DNA of 64,000 nt from NCBI GenBank assembly GCA_951813045.1, contig CATOTF010000002.1, positions 1,116,001-1,180,000 on the forward strand. The letters run 5' to 3'. Position 1 is the first letter of the stretch; each line of letters begins with the position of its first letter. Source of the DNA: an uncultured Rhizobiaceae bacterium. GTDB lineage: Bacteria > Pseudomonadota > Alphaproteobacteria > Rhizobiales > Rhizobiaceae. Shown piece after piece: positions 9,203-18,779 of this stretch. Position numbers and translations under genes: made by a program. Under the pieces are notes generated by a model. It ran no database searches, was not told the DNA's origin, and saw only the letters and a program-made list of their open reading frames with translations.

Positions 9203-9469
9203 TTACCCGCCGGTCATGGGTGGAAAGAGAGCAATTTCCCGTGGGGTTCCAATTGAGCTCTCGTGCTCGGTGTGTTCCTGATCTAGTGCGACTCGGATGA
9301 TATCGGGAAATTCAATCGCGGCAGCAAACTGTTCGTTACGCTCGCGCAACCACAGCAGGAGTTCGCGAACGGTTGATACCGTTTGCGGGAGTACCAACTG
9401 TTCTTCCTCAATACCAACCCGTTCACGTATCCACGAAAAATAGAGCATTTTCACAGTAAATTCTGTCAT
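9203..9469 (-). CDS. moaD: Molybdopterin synthase sulfur carrier subunit MoaD
   Basis: Small ubiquitin-fold sulfur carrier, 88 residues, ending in the required Gly-Gly (PPMTGG) that is adenylated and thiocarboxylated. The ATG at 9469 overlaps the TAA of pgsA by one base (TAATG arrangement), which supports this start and translational coupling; the frame runs open further upstream but inside pgsA. Between its start and the Gly-Gly tail the protein has the usual beta-grasp pattern (VKMLYFSWIRERVGIEEEQL). Confidence 0.95.
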   Translation of the reverse strand: MTEFTVKMLYFSWIRERVGIEEEQLVLPQTVSTVRELLLWLRERNEQFAAAIEFPDIIRVALDQEHTEHESSIGTPREIALFPPMTGG

Positions 9470-10080
9470 TAGTCTTCTTCGATCATATGTTTCAAACCGG
9501 CCCGGAAATAGTCCCACCCGGTGATCAGCGTCACAATAGCTGCAATCCACAGGAGAACCAAACCGGTATCAGTGCAATAGGGGAAGACTTTGTCACCGGC
9601 AGGGCCAGCCAATAAAAATCCTAATGAGACCATCTGCAGTGTGGTTTTCCATTTCGCCAATTGGGTAACCGGTAGTGAGACCTTCAGGTCAGCCAGATAT
9701 TCGCGCAAGCCCGAGACAAGAATTTCGCGGCTTAAAATGACAACTGCCGCCCAAATAGACCACCCGGCAATGGCGCCATCAGCCGCTAACAAAAGAAGAC
9801 AGGCGGCAACGAGAAGTTTGTCCGCTATGGGGTCGAGCATCTTGCCCAAAGAAGACGTCTGTTCCCAGATTCTGGCGAGGTATCCGTCGAAAAAATCTGT
9901 GACACTGGCAAATGCGAATAACCCCAGTGCCCACCATCGCGCAGCATCTGTCGATTTGCCTCGTTCTTCCAGATCAAAACACAGGACAACCAAAGGTACG
10001 ACCAATATGCGTGCATAGGTCAGCAAATTTGGAATGCTCCAAGGACCAGCTTGGCGGGGTTTTTTATCCGGGTTTTCCAT
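9469..10080 (-). CDS. pgsA: CDP-diacylglycerol--glycerol-3-phosphate 3-phosphatidyltransferase
   Basis: Membrane enzyme that makes phosphatidylglycerol phosphate, the committed step to PG and cardiolipin. The CDP-alcohol phosphotransferase signature is complete: DFFDGYLAR followed by GKMLDPIADK. Start at 10080 is chosen because GAGGAAGG sits ideally upstream and the protein then opens with MENPDKKP and the classic SIPNLLTYARIL; this gives 203 residues, compared with 220 from the longer frame. It heads pgsA-moaD-moaE. In many Hyphomicrobiales uvrC lies just upstream of this cluster; here about 5 kb intervenes. Confidence 0.94.
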   Translation of the reverse strand: MENPDKKPRQAGPWSIPNLLTYARILVVPLVVLCFDLEERGKSTDAARWWALGLFAFASVTDFFDGYLARIWEQTSSLGKMLDPIADKLLVAACLLLLAADGAIAGWSIWAAVVILSREILVSGLREYLADLKVSLPVTQLAKWKTTLQMVSLGFLLAGPAGDKVFPYCTDTGLVLLWIAAIVTLITGWDYFRAGLKHMIEED

Positions 10081-10366
10081 GCCTTCCTCAAAGCGGATTA
10101 AGCGATAAAATACAAGCGCGGGGTGCGCCATTTGCCAGAAAATAGTATCAAGATTCAGCCTTTAAGGCGCTTCTCAAGGAGTATTGATTAAACCTGATGT
10201 GATCAATCGAGAGTAAGCCGGTCGAGTCTGAATTAAAAAGGTCGATTTAGGCTGGCCGGCTTCACTGTCTGGATGGTGTGTTCTGGTTTTTTTAGCTCGA
10301 GTTCGAATATTGTTTTATTATTTCGCAATTCGTCGATAATTCTATATATTCTGCTTGGCGTTTTGC
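10081..10366. other. Intergenic region upstream of pgsA
   Basis: Holds the presumed pgsA promoter and the 3' end of the ABC transporter transcript. AAGCCGG at 10215-10221 and CCGGCTT at 10256-10262 form a widely spaced inverted repeat of unknown role. No gene is seen. It marks the left border of the block that separates pgsA from uvrC. Confidence 0.45.
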
Positions 10367-11104
10367 TTATCGCAACACGCTTTTTAAGAACGATTTTGTG
10401 CGATCCATCCGTGGTTCCCTGAACATCTGCGTTGGCGGACCTTCTTCAACAATTTTGCCGCCATCCATAAAGCAGACCCGGTCGGCCAGTTCACGGGCAA
10501 ATCCCATCTCGTGAGTGGCCAGCACCATGGTCATTCCGTCATCCCGGAGTTGCCGGAGCACGTCCAGCACTTCTTCGACCAGTTCCGGGTCGAGCGCTGA
10601 TGTGATTTCGTCGAACAACATGATTTCCGGCCTCATCGCCAAAGCACGAATGACAGCCACGCGCTGTTGTTGGCCTCCGGATAGTTGGTCAGGATATTTG
10701 TGCATATGGTCGGCAAGGTTGAAGCGCTGGAACAGTTCATGCGCCTCCACCTGTAATTCCGCCGTACCCTTTCCCAACACCCGTCTGGGGGCAAGCAGCA
10801 CATTGTCCGCCGCGCTCATATGAGGAAACAGATTGAAGGACTGGAAGACGATACCGATGCGACGACGCACCGGTTCAAGGTCAAGCCCCGGTTCGGAAAT
10901 GTCGAGGCCATCCAGCTGGACGATGCCGTCATCTATCGGCTCCAGCATGTTCATGCAGCGCAGAAGGGTGGATTTGCCCGAGCCGGAAGGTCCGATCAGG
11001 CAGACCATTTCGCCTTTGGCAATTTCGAGATTGATACCCCGCAAAACATGTTGGGTGCCAAAGGACTTCTGCATATCTGTGAGGGTGAGCTTAGCTTCTG
11101 ACAT
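10367..11104 (-). CDS. Amino-acid ABC transporter ATP-binding protein
   Basis: ATPase of a polar amino acid uptake system (GlnQ/HisP class). Walker [10 protein letters not shown] is near residue 38, Q-loop [11 protein letters not shown], signature [15 protein letters not shown] and Walker [14 protein letters not shown]; the C-terminal segment ends within 245 residues, as is standard. In this class the third Walker B residue group is normally DEPTSALDP; here it reads DEITSALDP, a Pro-to-Ile change that is seen in some members. Its start overlaps the permease stop by 14 nt. Confidence 0.93.
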   Translation of the reverse strand: MSEAKLTLTDMQKSFGTQHVLRGINLEIAKGEMVCLIGPSGSGKSTLLRCMNMLEPIDDGIVQLDGLDISEPGLDLEPVRRRIGIVFQSFNLFPHMSAADNVLLAPRRVLGKGTAELQVEAHELFQRFNLADHMHKYPDQLSGGQQQRVAVIRALAMRPEIMLFDEITSALDPELVEEVLDVLRQLRDDGMTMVLATHEMGFARELADRVCFMDGGKIVEEGPPTQMFREPRMDRTKSFLKSVLR

Positions 11105-11900
11105 TGCGTTGCCGGTTCATGAGGTAGTCCGCATAACGGGTGGCGGGGATTGTCAGCGCCAAAAAGATGGCGGCCGCGGCAACATAAGGCGTAAAATTCG
11201 CCAGCAGGCTTTTGAACACGCCCGCCTGCCGCAAAATTTCTACGGGGCCGATTACGCTTAAAAGGGCGACATCTTTTTGCAGGGCGATGAACATGTTCAT
11301 ATTGGCAGGGACCACTCGACGTATGGCTTGCGGTAAAATGACGTAGCGCATGGCGTCCCGTTCGGAGAGGCCAAGGCAAATAGCCGCCGACCGCTGGCTC
11401 GGGTGGATGCTTTCAATGCCCGAGCGCAGAATTTCCGCCACATAAGCGCTATAGGTCAACACCAGCGCGACCGTGCCCCAGATATACGGACTGTTCCAAG
11501 GGCGCGGCAAGCCGAGACCCGGAATGCCGAAGCCAATCAGATAGATTACCAGAATGACCGGGACACCGCGAAAAATATCCACATAGGCCGCGCCGAACAT
11601 GCGCAGCGGAAACAGGGAAGGGGAGCGGACTCCGCGGCAAAGCGCAATCAGCAACCCAATCACCGCAATCAAAGGCGCAGACCACGCGAAGATCGCCACA
11701 TCCAGCAGGAAAGCTTCAAGTAACCTTGGTGTGGTGCGGACGAAAATTTCCCAGTTGAAAAAACTGTCTTTTACGCGGCTCCAGCCCGGCGCCATGGGCA
11801 CAAGAATGACAAGTGCCAACACGAACGCCGCCGTGCTGGCACTTGCAATAAGGATTGAACGTTTGCGCTGTCGCGCTTCGTATACTTGAAGACGGGTCAA
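11091..11900 (-). CDS. Amino-acid ABC transporter permease
   Basis: Membrane component of the same importer (His/Glu/Gln/Arg family). An N-terminal hydrophobic segment follows a basic leader (RQRKRS). Five or so membrane spans come after, and the EAA loop is present as [44 protein letters not shown] matches the usual FRGTPLLVQ region. Only one permease gene is present, so it probably forms a homodimer. It is 10 bases downstream of the binding-protein gene. Confidence 0.92.
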   Translation of the reverse strand: MTRLQVYEARQRKRSILIASASTAAFVLALVILVPMAPGWSRVKDSFFNWEIFVRTTPRLLEAFLLDVAIFAWSAPLIAVIGLLIALCRGVRSPSLFPLRMFGAAYVDIFRGVPVILVIYLIGFGIPGLGLPRPWNSPYIWGTVALVLTYSAYVAEILRSGIESIHPSQRSAAICLGLSERDAMRYVILPQAIRRVVPANMNMFIALQKDVALLSVIGPVEILRQAGVFKSLLANFTPYVAAAAIFLALTIPATRYADYLMNRQRNVRS

Positions 11901-11910
11901 TGCAGTCAGT

Positions 11911-12738
11911 TTACTTGATCAGCGGTACTCCGGTGGCTTCCTGCAGCCATTCCGCTTCGATTTTCGCCAGTGAACCATCCGCCTTCATTTCCGCCAGCGC
12001 TGCGTCGACACATTCCTTGAGTGGATTGCCTTCCGCCAGTATTGCCCCGAATTGATCTGGCTTATCGGTTCTATCCGCCGGGAATTGGCCCAACAGGGCG
12101 CCACCATCCACTACAACAGCGGAGAGGTAAAGCGCTGTTGGTAGATCAAAAAGCGCCGCGTCGATCTGGTTGGCTTTCATCGCTTCGGCGACATTGGCCG
12201 TATCATCATACAACAGCGGGTCACTTGCTGGTTTGATCAGGCCCATGACGGCAGGCAGGGCAGTCGTGGTGGCAACAGCTCCCCATTTGAGGTCTTTCAA
12301 AGCGGAAAGTTCTGGTTTCAAACCGTCTTCAATTGATTTCATGAGCACCAACACGGCCATGGCCGAAGAATAATAAGGTGCAGAAAAATCGACAACTTTG
12401 TCGCGGTCCTCCGTGATGGAGAACTGCTGCATGTTAAAATCGAAATCTTTTGCGCCGGGCTGAATGGCTTCATCGAATGATGTGCGTGTCCATTTTACCG
12501 CGCCTTTGTCGAAGCCCATTTTCGCGGCCAACGCATAGGCGACGGCGGCTTCAAAACCTTTGCCAGCCTCCGGTTTGTCGTCAATTACCCATGGGTAATA
12601 GGCAGGGTTACCTGTTGCTATCGTCAATGTTCCATCGGTCAGCGTTTTGCCAGTTGAACAGGCATTTGCGGCGTAAGCGGATGATGCCATTGCCAGCATT
12701 CCACCAGTCAAGAGGGCGATTGATAAGGATTTCAACAT
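11911..12738 (-). CDS. Periplasmic amino-acid-binding protein of the ABC importer
   Basis: Family 3 solute-binding protein, 275 residues. Signal peptide: basic start, hydrophobic SIALLTGGMLAMASSAYA, cleavage after AYA. The mature protein has the paired-lobe layout with GKGFEAAVAYALAAKMGF and DFNMQQFSITEDRDKVVDFSAPYY, which is the family signature region. The ligand is probably a polar or charged amino acid but I cannot tell which. It is first in the operon, and GGAA lies just before the ATG. Confidence 0.93.
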   Translation of the reverse strand: MLKSLSIALLTGGMLAMASSAYAANACSTGKTLTDGTLTIATGNPAYYPWVIDDKPEAGKGFEAAVAYALAAKMGFDKGAVKWTRTSFDEAIQPGAKDFDFNMQQFSITEDRDKVVDFSAPYYSSAMAVLVLMKSIEDGLKPELSALKDLKWGAVATTTALPAVMGLIKPASDPLLYDDTANVAEAMKANQIDAALFDLPTALYLSAVVVDGGALLGQFPADRTDKPDQFGAILAEGNPLKECVDAALAEMKADGSLAKIEAEWLQEATGVPLIK

Positions 12739-12881
12739 GGGAGTTCCTTTTAAGTGTCGTGCGAGATTTGATATGAACAGTTCCGCACTTTGTTTTTATT
12801 GTCCAGAGGCCAAGAGCCTGCTTATATCTATCTTCCTGTATTCGCACAGGTTTTGTAAACAGCAGCAGAGCAAAATTGCCC

Positions 12882-13361
12882 ATGGACGGACACCTCGCAG
12901 GCCTTATTTCAAGATTTTCCAAACCCGGTCGGGTTGAATGGCTGGGCGTGCGCCCGGAGCGAAAGGCCGATGTTGTGCCGCTGAAAAGCGTTTTGATCAC
13001 GGAAAACGGGCTGGCAGGAGACCGCCGGGCAACACCGGGAAAACGCGCAGTCTCGCTCATTCAGGCCGAGCACCTGCCGGTGATCGCCGCCCTGTCCATT
13101 CACGACAAAATCCCACCGGAATGGCTGCGCCGAAACATCGTCGTCAGCGGCATAAACCTGCTCGGCCTGCGCAAGGTGAGGTTTCAGATAGGTAGCGTAA
13201 TACTGGAAGGAACAGGCATCTGTGCCCCATGCTCCCGTATGGAAGAGATATTGGGATACGGAGGCTACACGGCTGTGCGAGGGCATGGAGGGATAACGGC
13301 AAGTGTTGTTGAGACTGGGGAGGTTAAGATTGGCGATGTGGTGGTGCCGATTTTGGGTTAG
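12882..13361 (+). CDS. MOSC-domain protein
   Basis: Small stand-alone MOSC domain (159 residues), the fold of the C-terminal part of molybdenum cofactor sulfurases, thought to carry sulfur or bind Mo cofactor. The domain start is GRVEWLGVRPERK, the middle contains GLAGDRRATPGKRAVSLIQAEHL, and the conserved Cys is in GICAPCSRM (C114, with a second Cys at 117). It ends with a VKIGDVVVP strand. An ATG at 12882 is preferred over an in-frame TTG at 12876. It is divergent from the ABC importer and lies 120 bases from the left end of the IS1182 element. Confidence 0.88.
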   Translation: MDGHLAGLISRFSKPGRVEWLGVRPERKADVVPLKSVLITENGLAGDRRATPGKRAVSLIQAEHLPVIAALSIHDKIPPEWLRRNIVVSGINLLGLRKVRFQIGSVILEGTGICAPCSRMEEILGYGGYTAVRGHGGITASVVETGEVKIGDVVVPILG

Positions 13362-13481
13362 GGGTGCGGGGACCCAATTAAGCTCACGCCTCATTACCAA
13401 TCGCGCAAATGCCAGCAAATACCTGGAAAACCGACCCGTGAGCGGTTCAGGTAAAATGACGTCGAGCGGCGGCATTGAGCT

Positions 13482-13497
13482 GATTTTGATGAAAAAG
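13482..13497 (+). repeat. IS1182-family left inverted repeat
   Basis: GATTTTGATGAAAAAG, identical to the reverse complement of 14986-15001. Confidence 0.9.
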
Positions 13498-13548
13498 GCT
13501 TTGTTTTAGTCGGCTTTGGAGTTTGATCGAGCGTCTCCCGATCCGGTT

Positions 13549-14922
13549 TCACACCGGTTGCGGGATCAACTTGGCTGGTTTTCTGAGGTTTTGTGCTGTT
13601 GCTGCGAGAAGGAATTCATCTTTGGCTCCGTTTGGTCCCCGCAGGCGCAGTCGGTCGAGTTTCATGATGCGTTTGAGGTGGGCAAACAGCATTTCGACCT
13701 TTTTTCGCCGTCGTTGTGAATCGACATAAGCGTCGGTCAGCGAGAGCTCGCGGGCCAAATCACGAGCACCTTCATAAATGTGGCGGCCGACATTGCGGAC
13801 GGGTTGGTTGGGGCAGCAATATTTCTTCAGCAGGCATTCCTGGCAATCATATTTGCTGGCGCGGTAACGGATCGTATTGTCCGCCGCTACAGGAGATTTT
13901 CGATTCCGGTAAGCCCGTTGGGTTGGACGCAGCGGTAATCCGATCGGACAAATATAAGCGTCCTTTTCGTGGTCGTAGACAAACTCGCTTTTCTCAAAAG
14001 TGCCGTCCTTGCGTCGCGACTTATCGATGATTGGAATATGCGGCAGGATACCTTCTTTGTTGACCAACCAGTTGAGGTTTTCTGCGGAACCATAAGCTGT
14101 GTCGGCGACCAGTATCTCGGGGTAGAGGTCAAACGTTTCCCGCGTTCGTACGATCATGGTGCGTGTAGAACCAACCTCGGCCTGTCTAATTGAACGGCTG
14201 GCTTCCACATCCACGATAATCGCGTGATCTGTGTCGATCAGGTAATTGTCTGAGTAAGCGAAGAAAGCTGGGCCCTTGAGCGCACCGGTCCATTGGGAAG
14301 CAGGGTCAGAACGTGAAGTGAACTTAGGTTCGACCTCACTGGCGGCACCGAATGCTGCGTCATCCAGCACCTCTAGATATTCCTTCACAGCCCGAGGCAC
14401 AGTTGCTGGATCGAGTGATGATGCGTCCCATTCCTCCTTTGGTGTCGATTTCTGCTTGTTGGCATCTGCCCGAATAATGCTGGCATCAGTCGCAAACACC
14501 TCTCCACCAACTAAACCTTCAGCAATGCAACGAGTAACAACGCTCTCAAACAATTGCCGGAACAGATCGCTCTCTCGAAACCGGCCATGGCGGTTCTTGG
14601 AAAAGGTCGATTGATCAGGCACGGGGTCGCCTAGATCAAGACGGCAGAACCATCTGTAGGCAAGATTCACATGGACCTCATCGCACAACCGTCGCTCAGA
14701 TCGGATGCCCATGATGTATCCGACCAGCAACATGCGGATCATCAGTTCAGGATCAACCGAAGGGCGGCCAATGTCGCTGTAAAATGGGCGCAGGTGCGAC
14801 CGCATATCGCCAAGATCAACAAACCGGTCAATTGACCGCAATAGATGATCATCAGGCACGTGGTCTTCGAGATTGAACTCGTAAAACAAAGCCGATTGAA
14901 ATTCCTGGCGTGGTCCCAGCAT
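13549..14922 (-). CDS. IS1182-family transposase
   Basis: Full-length DDE transposase of about 458 residues. The N-terminal part (LFYEFNLEDHVPDDHLLR, then PELMIRMLLVGYIMGIRSERRL) is typical of IS1182/IS5-like enzymes. Later come FATDASIIRADANKQ with a catalytic Asp, VADTAYGSAENL with the second Asp, a Cys-rich stretch (CQECLLKKYCC), and the C-terminal RRKKVEMLFAHLKR holding the catalytic Glu. The ATG at 14922 has GGGAG nine bases upstream; the frame extends to a TTG at 14964. No frameshift or stop is visible, so the element may be active. Confidence 0.93.
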   Translation of the reverse strand: MLGPRQEFQSALFYEFNLEDHVPDDHLLRSIDRFVDLGDMRSHLRPFYSDIGRPSVDPELMIRMLLVGYIMGIRSERRLCDEVHVNLAYRWFCRLDLGDPVPDQSTFSKNRHGRFRESDLFRQLFESVVTRCIAEGLVGGEVFATDASIIRADANKQKSTPKEEWDASSLDPATVPRAVKEYLEVLDDAAFGAASEVEPKFTSRSDPASQWTGALKGPAFFAYSDNYLIDTDHAIIVDVEASRSIRQAEVGSTRTMIVRTRETFDLYPEILVADTAYGSAENLNWLVNKEGILPHIPIIDKSRRKDGTFEKSEFVYDHEKDAYICPIGLPLRPTQRAYRNRKSPVAADNTIRYRASKYDCQECLLKKYCCPNQPVRNVGRHIYEGARDLARELSLTDAYVDSQRRRKKVEMLFAHLKRIMKLDRLRLRGPNGAKDEFLLAATAQNLRKPAKLIPQPV

Positions 14923-14985
14923 CGCATCAATCTCCCAAATCAATGGATAAACTGAATCAGCCAATGGTGATTACTTTAAGGCCGA

Positions 14986-15001
14986 CTTTTTCATCAAAAT
15001 C
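14986..15001 (-). repeat. IS1182-family right inverted repeat
   Basis: CTTTTTCATCAAAATC on the plus strand, the exact complement of the left end. Confidence 0.9.
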
Positions 15002-15060
15002 GGTGCTTTGTCCCCGTCTCGGTCATTCACATTCCTGATGAATTTCTATCCGCAACCCAA

Positions 15061-17034
15061 TCACCCCTTCTGAAAATGGTCATGTATCCGTTGGGCCATG
15101 GCTTCGCTTACGCCTTCTACTACCATGAGGTCTTCTACGCCTGCGCGGGAGGCTGCCTTGGCGCTGCCGAAATGGTGGAGGATGGCGCGTTTGCGGGCAG
15201 GGCCAATGCCGGCAATTTCGTCTAACGGGTTTTTCAGCGTGTCTTTTTTGCGCCGCGCCCGGTGGGTGCCGATGGCGAAACGGTGGGCTTCATCCCGCAG
15301 CCTCTGGATGAAATAGAGCGTCGGGTCGCGCATGGGCAGGGAGAAATCCTGCCTTCCTGGCATGAAAAACCGCTCGCGCCCGGCGTCCCTGTCGGGCCCT
15401 TTGGCAACGCCGACTAATTTCACTTTGTTGGTCAGTCCCAGTTCTTCCATCACTTCTTGAACGGCGGAGAGTTGCCCCGCGCCACCGTCGATCAGCACGA
15501 GATCGGGCCACGGCGGCACCGCGCCTTCGTCAACCTCGCCATTGCCGTCGCTATGTTCTTTCATGAGGCGGGAAAAGCGGCGGGTGAAAACCTCTTTCAT
15601 CATGCCGTAATCATCACCGGGAACGAGGTCTTCGTTCTTGATGTTGAATTTGCGGTAATGGTTTTTGGCAAAACCTTCCGGCCCGGCGACAATCATGCCG
15701 CCCACCGCATTGGTGCCCATGATGTGGGAGTTGTCGTAAACCTCGATGCGTTGCGGCGGCGCTTCCAGCCCAAAGACTTCTTGAATACCGGCAAGCAGTT
15801 TGGTCTGTGTTGCACTTTCAGCAAGCTTCCTCGAAAGCGCTTCTTTGGCATTTCGCGCCACCTGTTTGACCAGATCGCGCTTTTCCCCCCGTTGCGGTCG
15901 GTAAACCTGCACCTTCTTATCGGACTTTACGCTCAGCGCCTCGGCGATCAGATCAGCCTCGGCAAGGTCGTGGGACACGAGCACCAGCTTAGGGATGGGT
16001 TTGTCATCATAAAACTGGCTGACAAACGCATTCAGCACTTCGTCCTCGTCAAAGCTTTTGTCAGCGCGGGGGAAATAGGCTCTGTTGCCCCAGTTCTGCC
16101 CAGTTCGGAAAAAGAACACCTGAATGCAGAACTGTTCGCCCTCGTGATGTACGGCAAAGATATCAGCCTCATTGACGGTTTGCGGGTTGATGCCCTGATG
16201 GCTTTGCACGTGAGAGAGGGCTGCTAATCGGTCGCGGTATATGGCCGCCGTTTCGAAATCGAGATCGTCGGACGCCTGCTGCATGCGTTTTGAAAAACGG
16301 TTTTTAATTTCCTGGCTTTTACCGGTCAGGAAATCTTTGGTCTGTTTGACGAGTTCGGCATAACCTTCGGTCGAAATTTCGCCGGTGCAGGGGGCCGCAC
16401 AACGTTTGATTTGGTGTAGCAGGCACGGGCGGGTTCTGTTGGCGTAAAAACTGTCGGTACAGGTGCGCACGAGGAAGATACGTTGCAAGGCGTTGATGGT
16501 TGTATTGACCGACCCGGCGTTGGCGAACGGGCCGTAATAGTCCCCCTTGCGCGAACGCGCCCCGCGAAACTTAAACAGGCCGGGCGCTTCGTGGTCACCC
16601 GACAACAGGATGTAAGGAAACGATTTATCGTCCCGAATCAAAACATTAAACCGCGGGCGTAACCGTTTGATTAGATTCGCTTCCAGCAACAGCGCTTCGG
16701 TTTCTGTATGGGTTGTGACGAACTCCATATGGGCGGTTTCTGCGATCATGCGCGTGGTACGATTGCCTCCATGGCCGATGCCACGGGCATAGTTTTGCAC
16801 CCGTTTCTTCAGGCTTTTGGCCTTGCCGACATAGAGTACGTCATTCGCCGCATTCATCATCCGGTAAACGCCGGGCTTGTTGGGCAAAAGTTTTACATAA
16901 TCGGTGATCAGCTCCGCACCCGTTTTCCCGCCAATGCTCTTTGGTTCTTCCCAAAGAATATCGCCGGAATCCCGCGGTTTAGCCCGCGCTTGCGCGGCAT
17001 CATCGGGGACAGTGGTGTTGGACGAGTCGGTCAT
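15061..17034 (-). CDS. uvrC: Excinuclease ABC subunit C
   Basis: Dual-incision nuclease of nucleotide excision repair, acting with UvrA and UvrB. Domains in order: N-terminal GIY-YIG nuclease ([22 protein letters not shown]), Cys-rich segment ([13 protein letters not shown]), UVR motif region around residue 210-245, RNase H-like nuclease ([20 protein letters not shown] and VLIDGGAGQ), and a C-terminal helix-hairpin-helix pair ([30 protein letters not shown]). 657 residues from ATG 17034; an in-frame TTG adds two. The IS end lies 59 bases past its stop. Confidence 0.97.
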   Translation of the reverse strand: MTDSSNTTVPDDAAQARAKPRDSGDILWEEPKSIGGKTGAELITDYVKLLPNKPGVYRMMNAANDVLYVGKAKSLKKRVQNYARGIGHGGNRTTRMIAETAHMEFVTTHTETEALLLEANLIKRLRPRFNVLIRDDKSFPYILLSGDHEAPGLFKFRGARSRKGDYYGPFANAGSVNTTINALQRIFLVRTCTDSFYANRTRPCLLHQIKRCAAPCTGEISTEGYAELVKQTKDFLTGKSQEIKNRFSKRMQQASDDLDFETAAIYRDRLAALSHVQSHQGINPQTVNEADIFAVHHEGEQFCIQVFFFRTGQNWGNRAYFPRADKSFDEDEVLNAFVSQFYDDKPIPKLVLVSHDLAEADLIAEALSVKSDKKVQVYRPQRGEKRDLVKQVARNAKEALSRKLAESATQTKLLAGIQEVFGLEAPPQRIEVYDNSHIMGTNAVGGMIVAGPEGFAKNHYRKFNIKNEDLVPGDDYGMMKEVFTRRFSRLMKEHSDGNGEVDEGAVPPWPDLVLIDGGAGQLSAVQEVMEELGLTNKVKLVGVAKGPDRDAGRERFFMPGRQDFSLPMRDPTLYFIQRLRDEAHRFAIGTHRARRKKDTLKNPLDEIAGIGPARKRAILHHFGSAKAASRAGVEDLMVVEGVSEAMAQRIHDHFQKG

Positions 17035-17104
17035 GCGCAAAGCTTAGCATAGTCCGTGCATGCTGCATCAATACCGTATGTGATTGATGGCTATTTCTCG
17101 CGGG

Positions 17105-18049
17105 TTATGTAACCGATGTCGCAACGAGATAGGCAATATATCCGCCTGTCAAAAGCATTCCGCCAGTGCGCCCAATCGTCAGTTTCAGGAAGGGCAGGGC
17201 TAGCAGGATAAGCGTTGCGAGCAACATCACCCACATATCAAAACCGATAATGTGAGAACCGGCTTCCACAGTGCCGGCAACGGTTGCGGTAACCCCCATG
17301 ATGGCCGCGATGTTAAACAGATTGGAACCAACGATATTTCCAATAGCGACCGAGGCATGGTTTTGCCGTGCCGCCATGATCCCGGTCGCAAGCTCGGGTA
17401 ATGACGTACCAATCGCCACAATGGTCAATCCGATGATGTCTTCTGACACATGCCAGCGCCGCGCGATCTCCACCGCGGCATCTACGGTGAGCGTCGCACC
17501 GATGGGAAGGGCGATTAATCCGGCGATGATGAGGCCGGTTATCAGCTTCGGTGAAGCGGGAATAGCGCCGAGTTCGTCGTGATAATCGTCAGTAGGCTCC
17601 TGGCCGCGCTTGGCATTGATAAACTGTTGCGTGAGAAATACGGCGAGAAAGACAAGCAGTATTAATCCGTCAAACCGCGAGATTGGGGATTGCCACATCT
17701 GTAGCATGAAGATCGCGGTAACGCCGAAAAGGAAAAATACCGTACCCTGGACGGCATCATCTTCGCTTTTGATGCTGGAGATTAGGGCCGGAACACCGAG
17801 AACCAGCAGAACATTGGCAATATTGGAGCCGACAACATTGCCAACGGCAAGTGAACTGGAGCCGGATAATGCGGCTTGAAGAGAGATCACAAGTTCCGGC
17901 GCAGATGTACCAAGTGCGACAATGGTCAGGCCGATAATGAGGGGTGAAATGTTAAATTTTTCGGCGAGCCCTACCGAGCCTTTTACCAGCCAATCGCCAC
18001 CTAAGAGTAAGAGTATAAGGCCAATGACAAAAAGCAGATACGTCAACAT
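17105..18049 (-). CDS. Calcium/sodium antiporter (CaCA family, YrbG-like)
   Basis: Inner-membrane cation exchanger of 314 residues with ten hydrophobic spans in two inverted halves. The two alpha repeats are clear: GLTIVALGTSAPELVISL early and GLTIVAIGTSLPELATGI late, with the acidic residues that coordinate Ca2+ and Na+. Each is followed by a VGNVVGSNIAN/IGNIVGSNLFN motif. An acidic cytoplasmic loop (EPTDDYHDE) separates the halves. ATG at 18049 is preferred; a GTG at 18076 is in frame and would add nine residues. Confidence 0.93.
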   Translation of the reverse strand: MLTYLLFVIGLILLLLGGDWLVKGSVGLAEKFNISPLIIGLTIVALGTSAPELVISLQAALSGSSSLAVGNVVGSNIANVLLVLGVPALISSIKSEDDAVQGTVFFLFGVTAIFMLQMWQSPISRFDGLILLVFLAVFLTQQFINAKRGQEPTDDYHDELGAIPASPKLITGLIIAGLIALPIGATLTVDAAVEIARRWHVSEDIIGLTIVAIGTSLPELATGIMAARQNHASVAIGNIVGSNLFNIAAIMGVTATVAGTVEAGSHIIGFDMWVMLLATLILLALPFLKLTIGRTGGMLLTGGYIAYLVATSVT

Positions 18050-18155
18050 CCAGGAATCAATCCAGCGGGGTGTCACGCATAAAGATCACACCCACACCCA
18101 TCGGCGATGAGAGCTTTGGATTTCCCAAGCGTTTGAATTATCGGTAATTGGTGGC

Positions 18156-18752
18156 TCAGGCGCTGGGTTTCAAGGCTTCAAGTGCCGGATGGGCTGCGAA
18201 AAACTCTTTTTGCCAGGCAATTAGCGGTTCCCGGCCATTTTCCCATTTTCCATCAAACCTCAATTCCAGATAGCCAACGACAGAGGCCAAGGCGACAGAT
18301 CCGATGTGCGCATCGTTGCCAGACGGTGGAAGGTCAGCCATTGCGGCATCCAGCCCGTTTTCGGCTTTACCCCAAAGTCGGTCTAACCACGGTTGATGAA
18401 CTTTCTCTTCCGGGTGGAACCGCAGTTCATACATATAGCCAACGGCTACATCGTTGATGCCGTCGGCGAGGGCTTCCATGCGCTCCGCCGCGAGAAGATG
18501 GGATGGGTCGGTTGGGTAAAGTTTCCCGTTGCCTTGCCGGTCGAGGTAACGGGTGATGGCACGGCTGTCATAAACCCCCGTGCCATCATCCAGCACAAGG
18601 CAGGGTATTTTAGACAATGGGTTTGCTGCATTCAGCTGTGCGTCACCGTTTGTGGCGTCGACGGGAGTCAGTTCGACGTCCACGCCTGTAAAATTAGCAG
18701 CCATAGAGGCTTTTGCAGCATAGGGGGAGGCGTTCGCGCAGAGCAATTTCAT
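18156..18752 (-). CDS. Glutathione S-transferase family protein
   Basis: 198-residue GST-fold protein. The N-terminal domain has NASPYAAKASMAAN, where a Ser replaces the classic catalytic Tyr position, then SKIPCLVLDDG and YDSRAITRYLD of the GSH site. The C-terminal domain ends with a conserved patch (VALASVVGYLELRFDGKW, REPLIAWQKEFFAAHPAL). It resembles short bacterial GSTs of the YibF type. It has little similarity to the LigE-like GST at 5.6 kb beyond the fold. The next gene on the same strand is only 27 bases upstream. Confidence 0.88.
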   Translation of the reverse strand: MKLLCANASPYAAKASMAANFTGVDVELTPVDATNGDAQLNAANPLSKIPCLVLDDGTGVYDSRAITRYLDRQGNGKLYPTDPSHLLAAERMEALADGINDVAVGYMYELRFHPEEKVHQPWLDRLWGKAENGLDAAMADLPPSGNDAHIGSVALASVVGYLELRFDGKWENGREPLIAWQKEFFAAHPALEALKPSA

Positions 18753-18779
18753 AGTATTTCCAGTTCAAGTGATCGAGAT

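Larger units (their letters stand above)
13482..15001 (-). mobile_element. IS1182-family insertion sequence, intact
   Basis: A 1520-bp element with one transposase gene filling most of it. Its ends carry a perfect 16-bp inverted repeat (GATTTTGATGAAAAAG). I see no direct repeat of the target: the left flank ends GAGCT and the right begins GGTGC. Many IS1182 members insert without a clear duplication. The element sits between the MOSC gene and uvrC, with uvrC reading toward it. Confidence 0.9.

Noticed and set aside
15457-16227. Long antisense ORF over uvrC
   Set aside because: Shadow of a well-conserved gene; no recognisable protein features.
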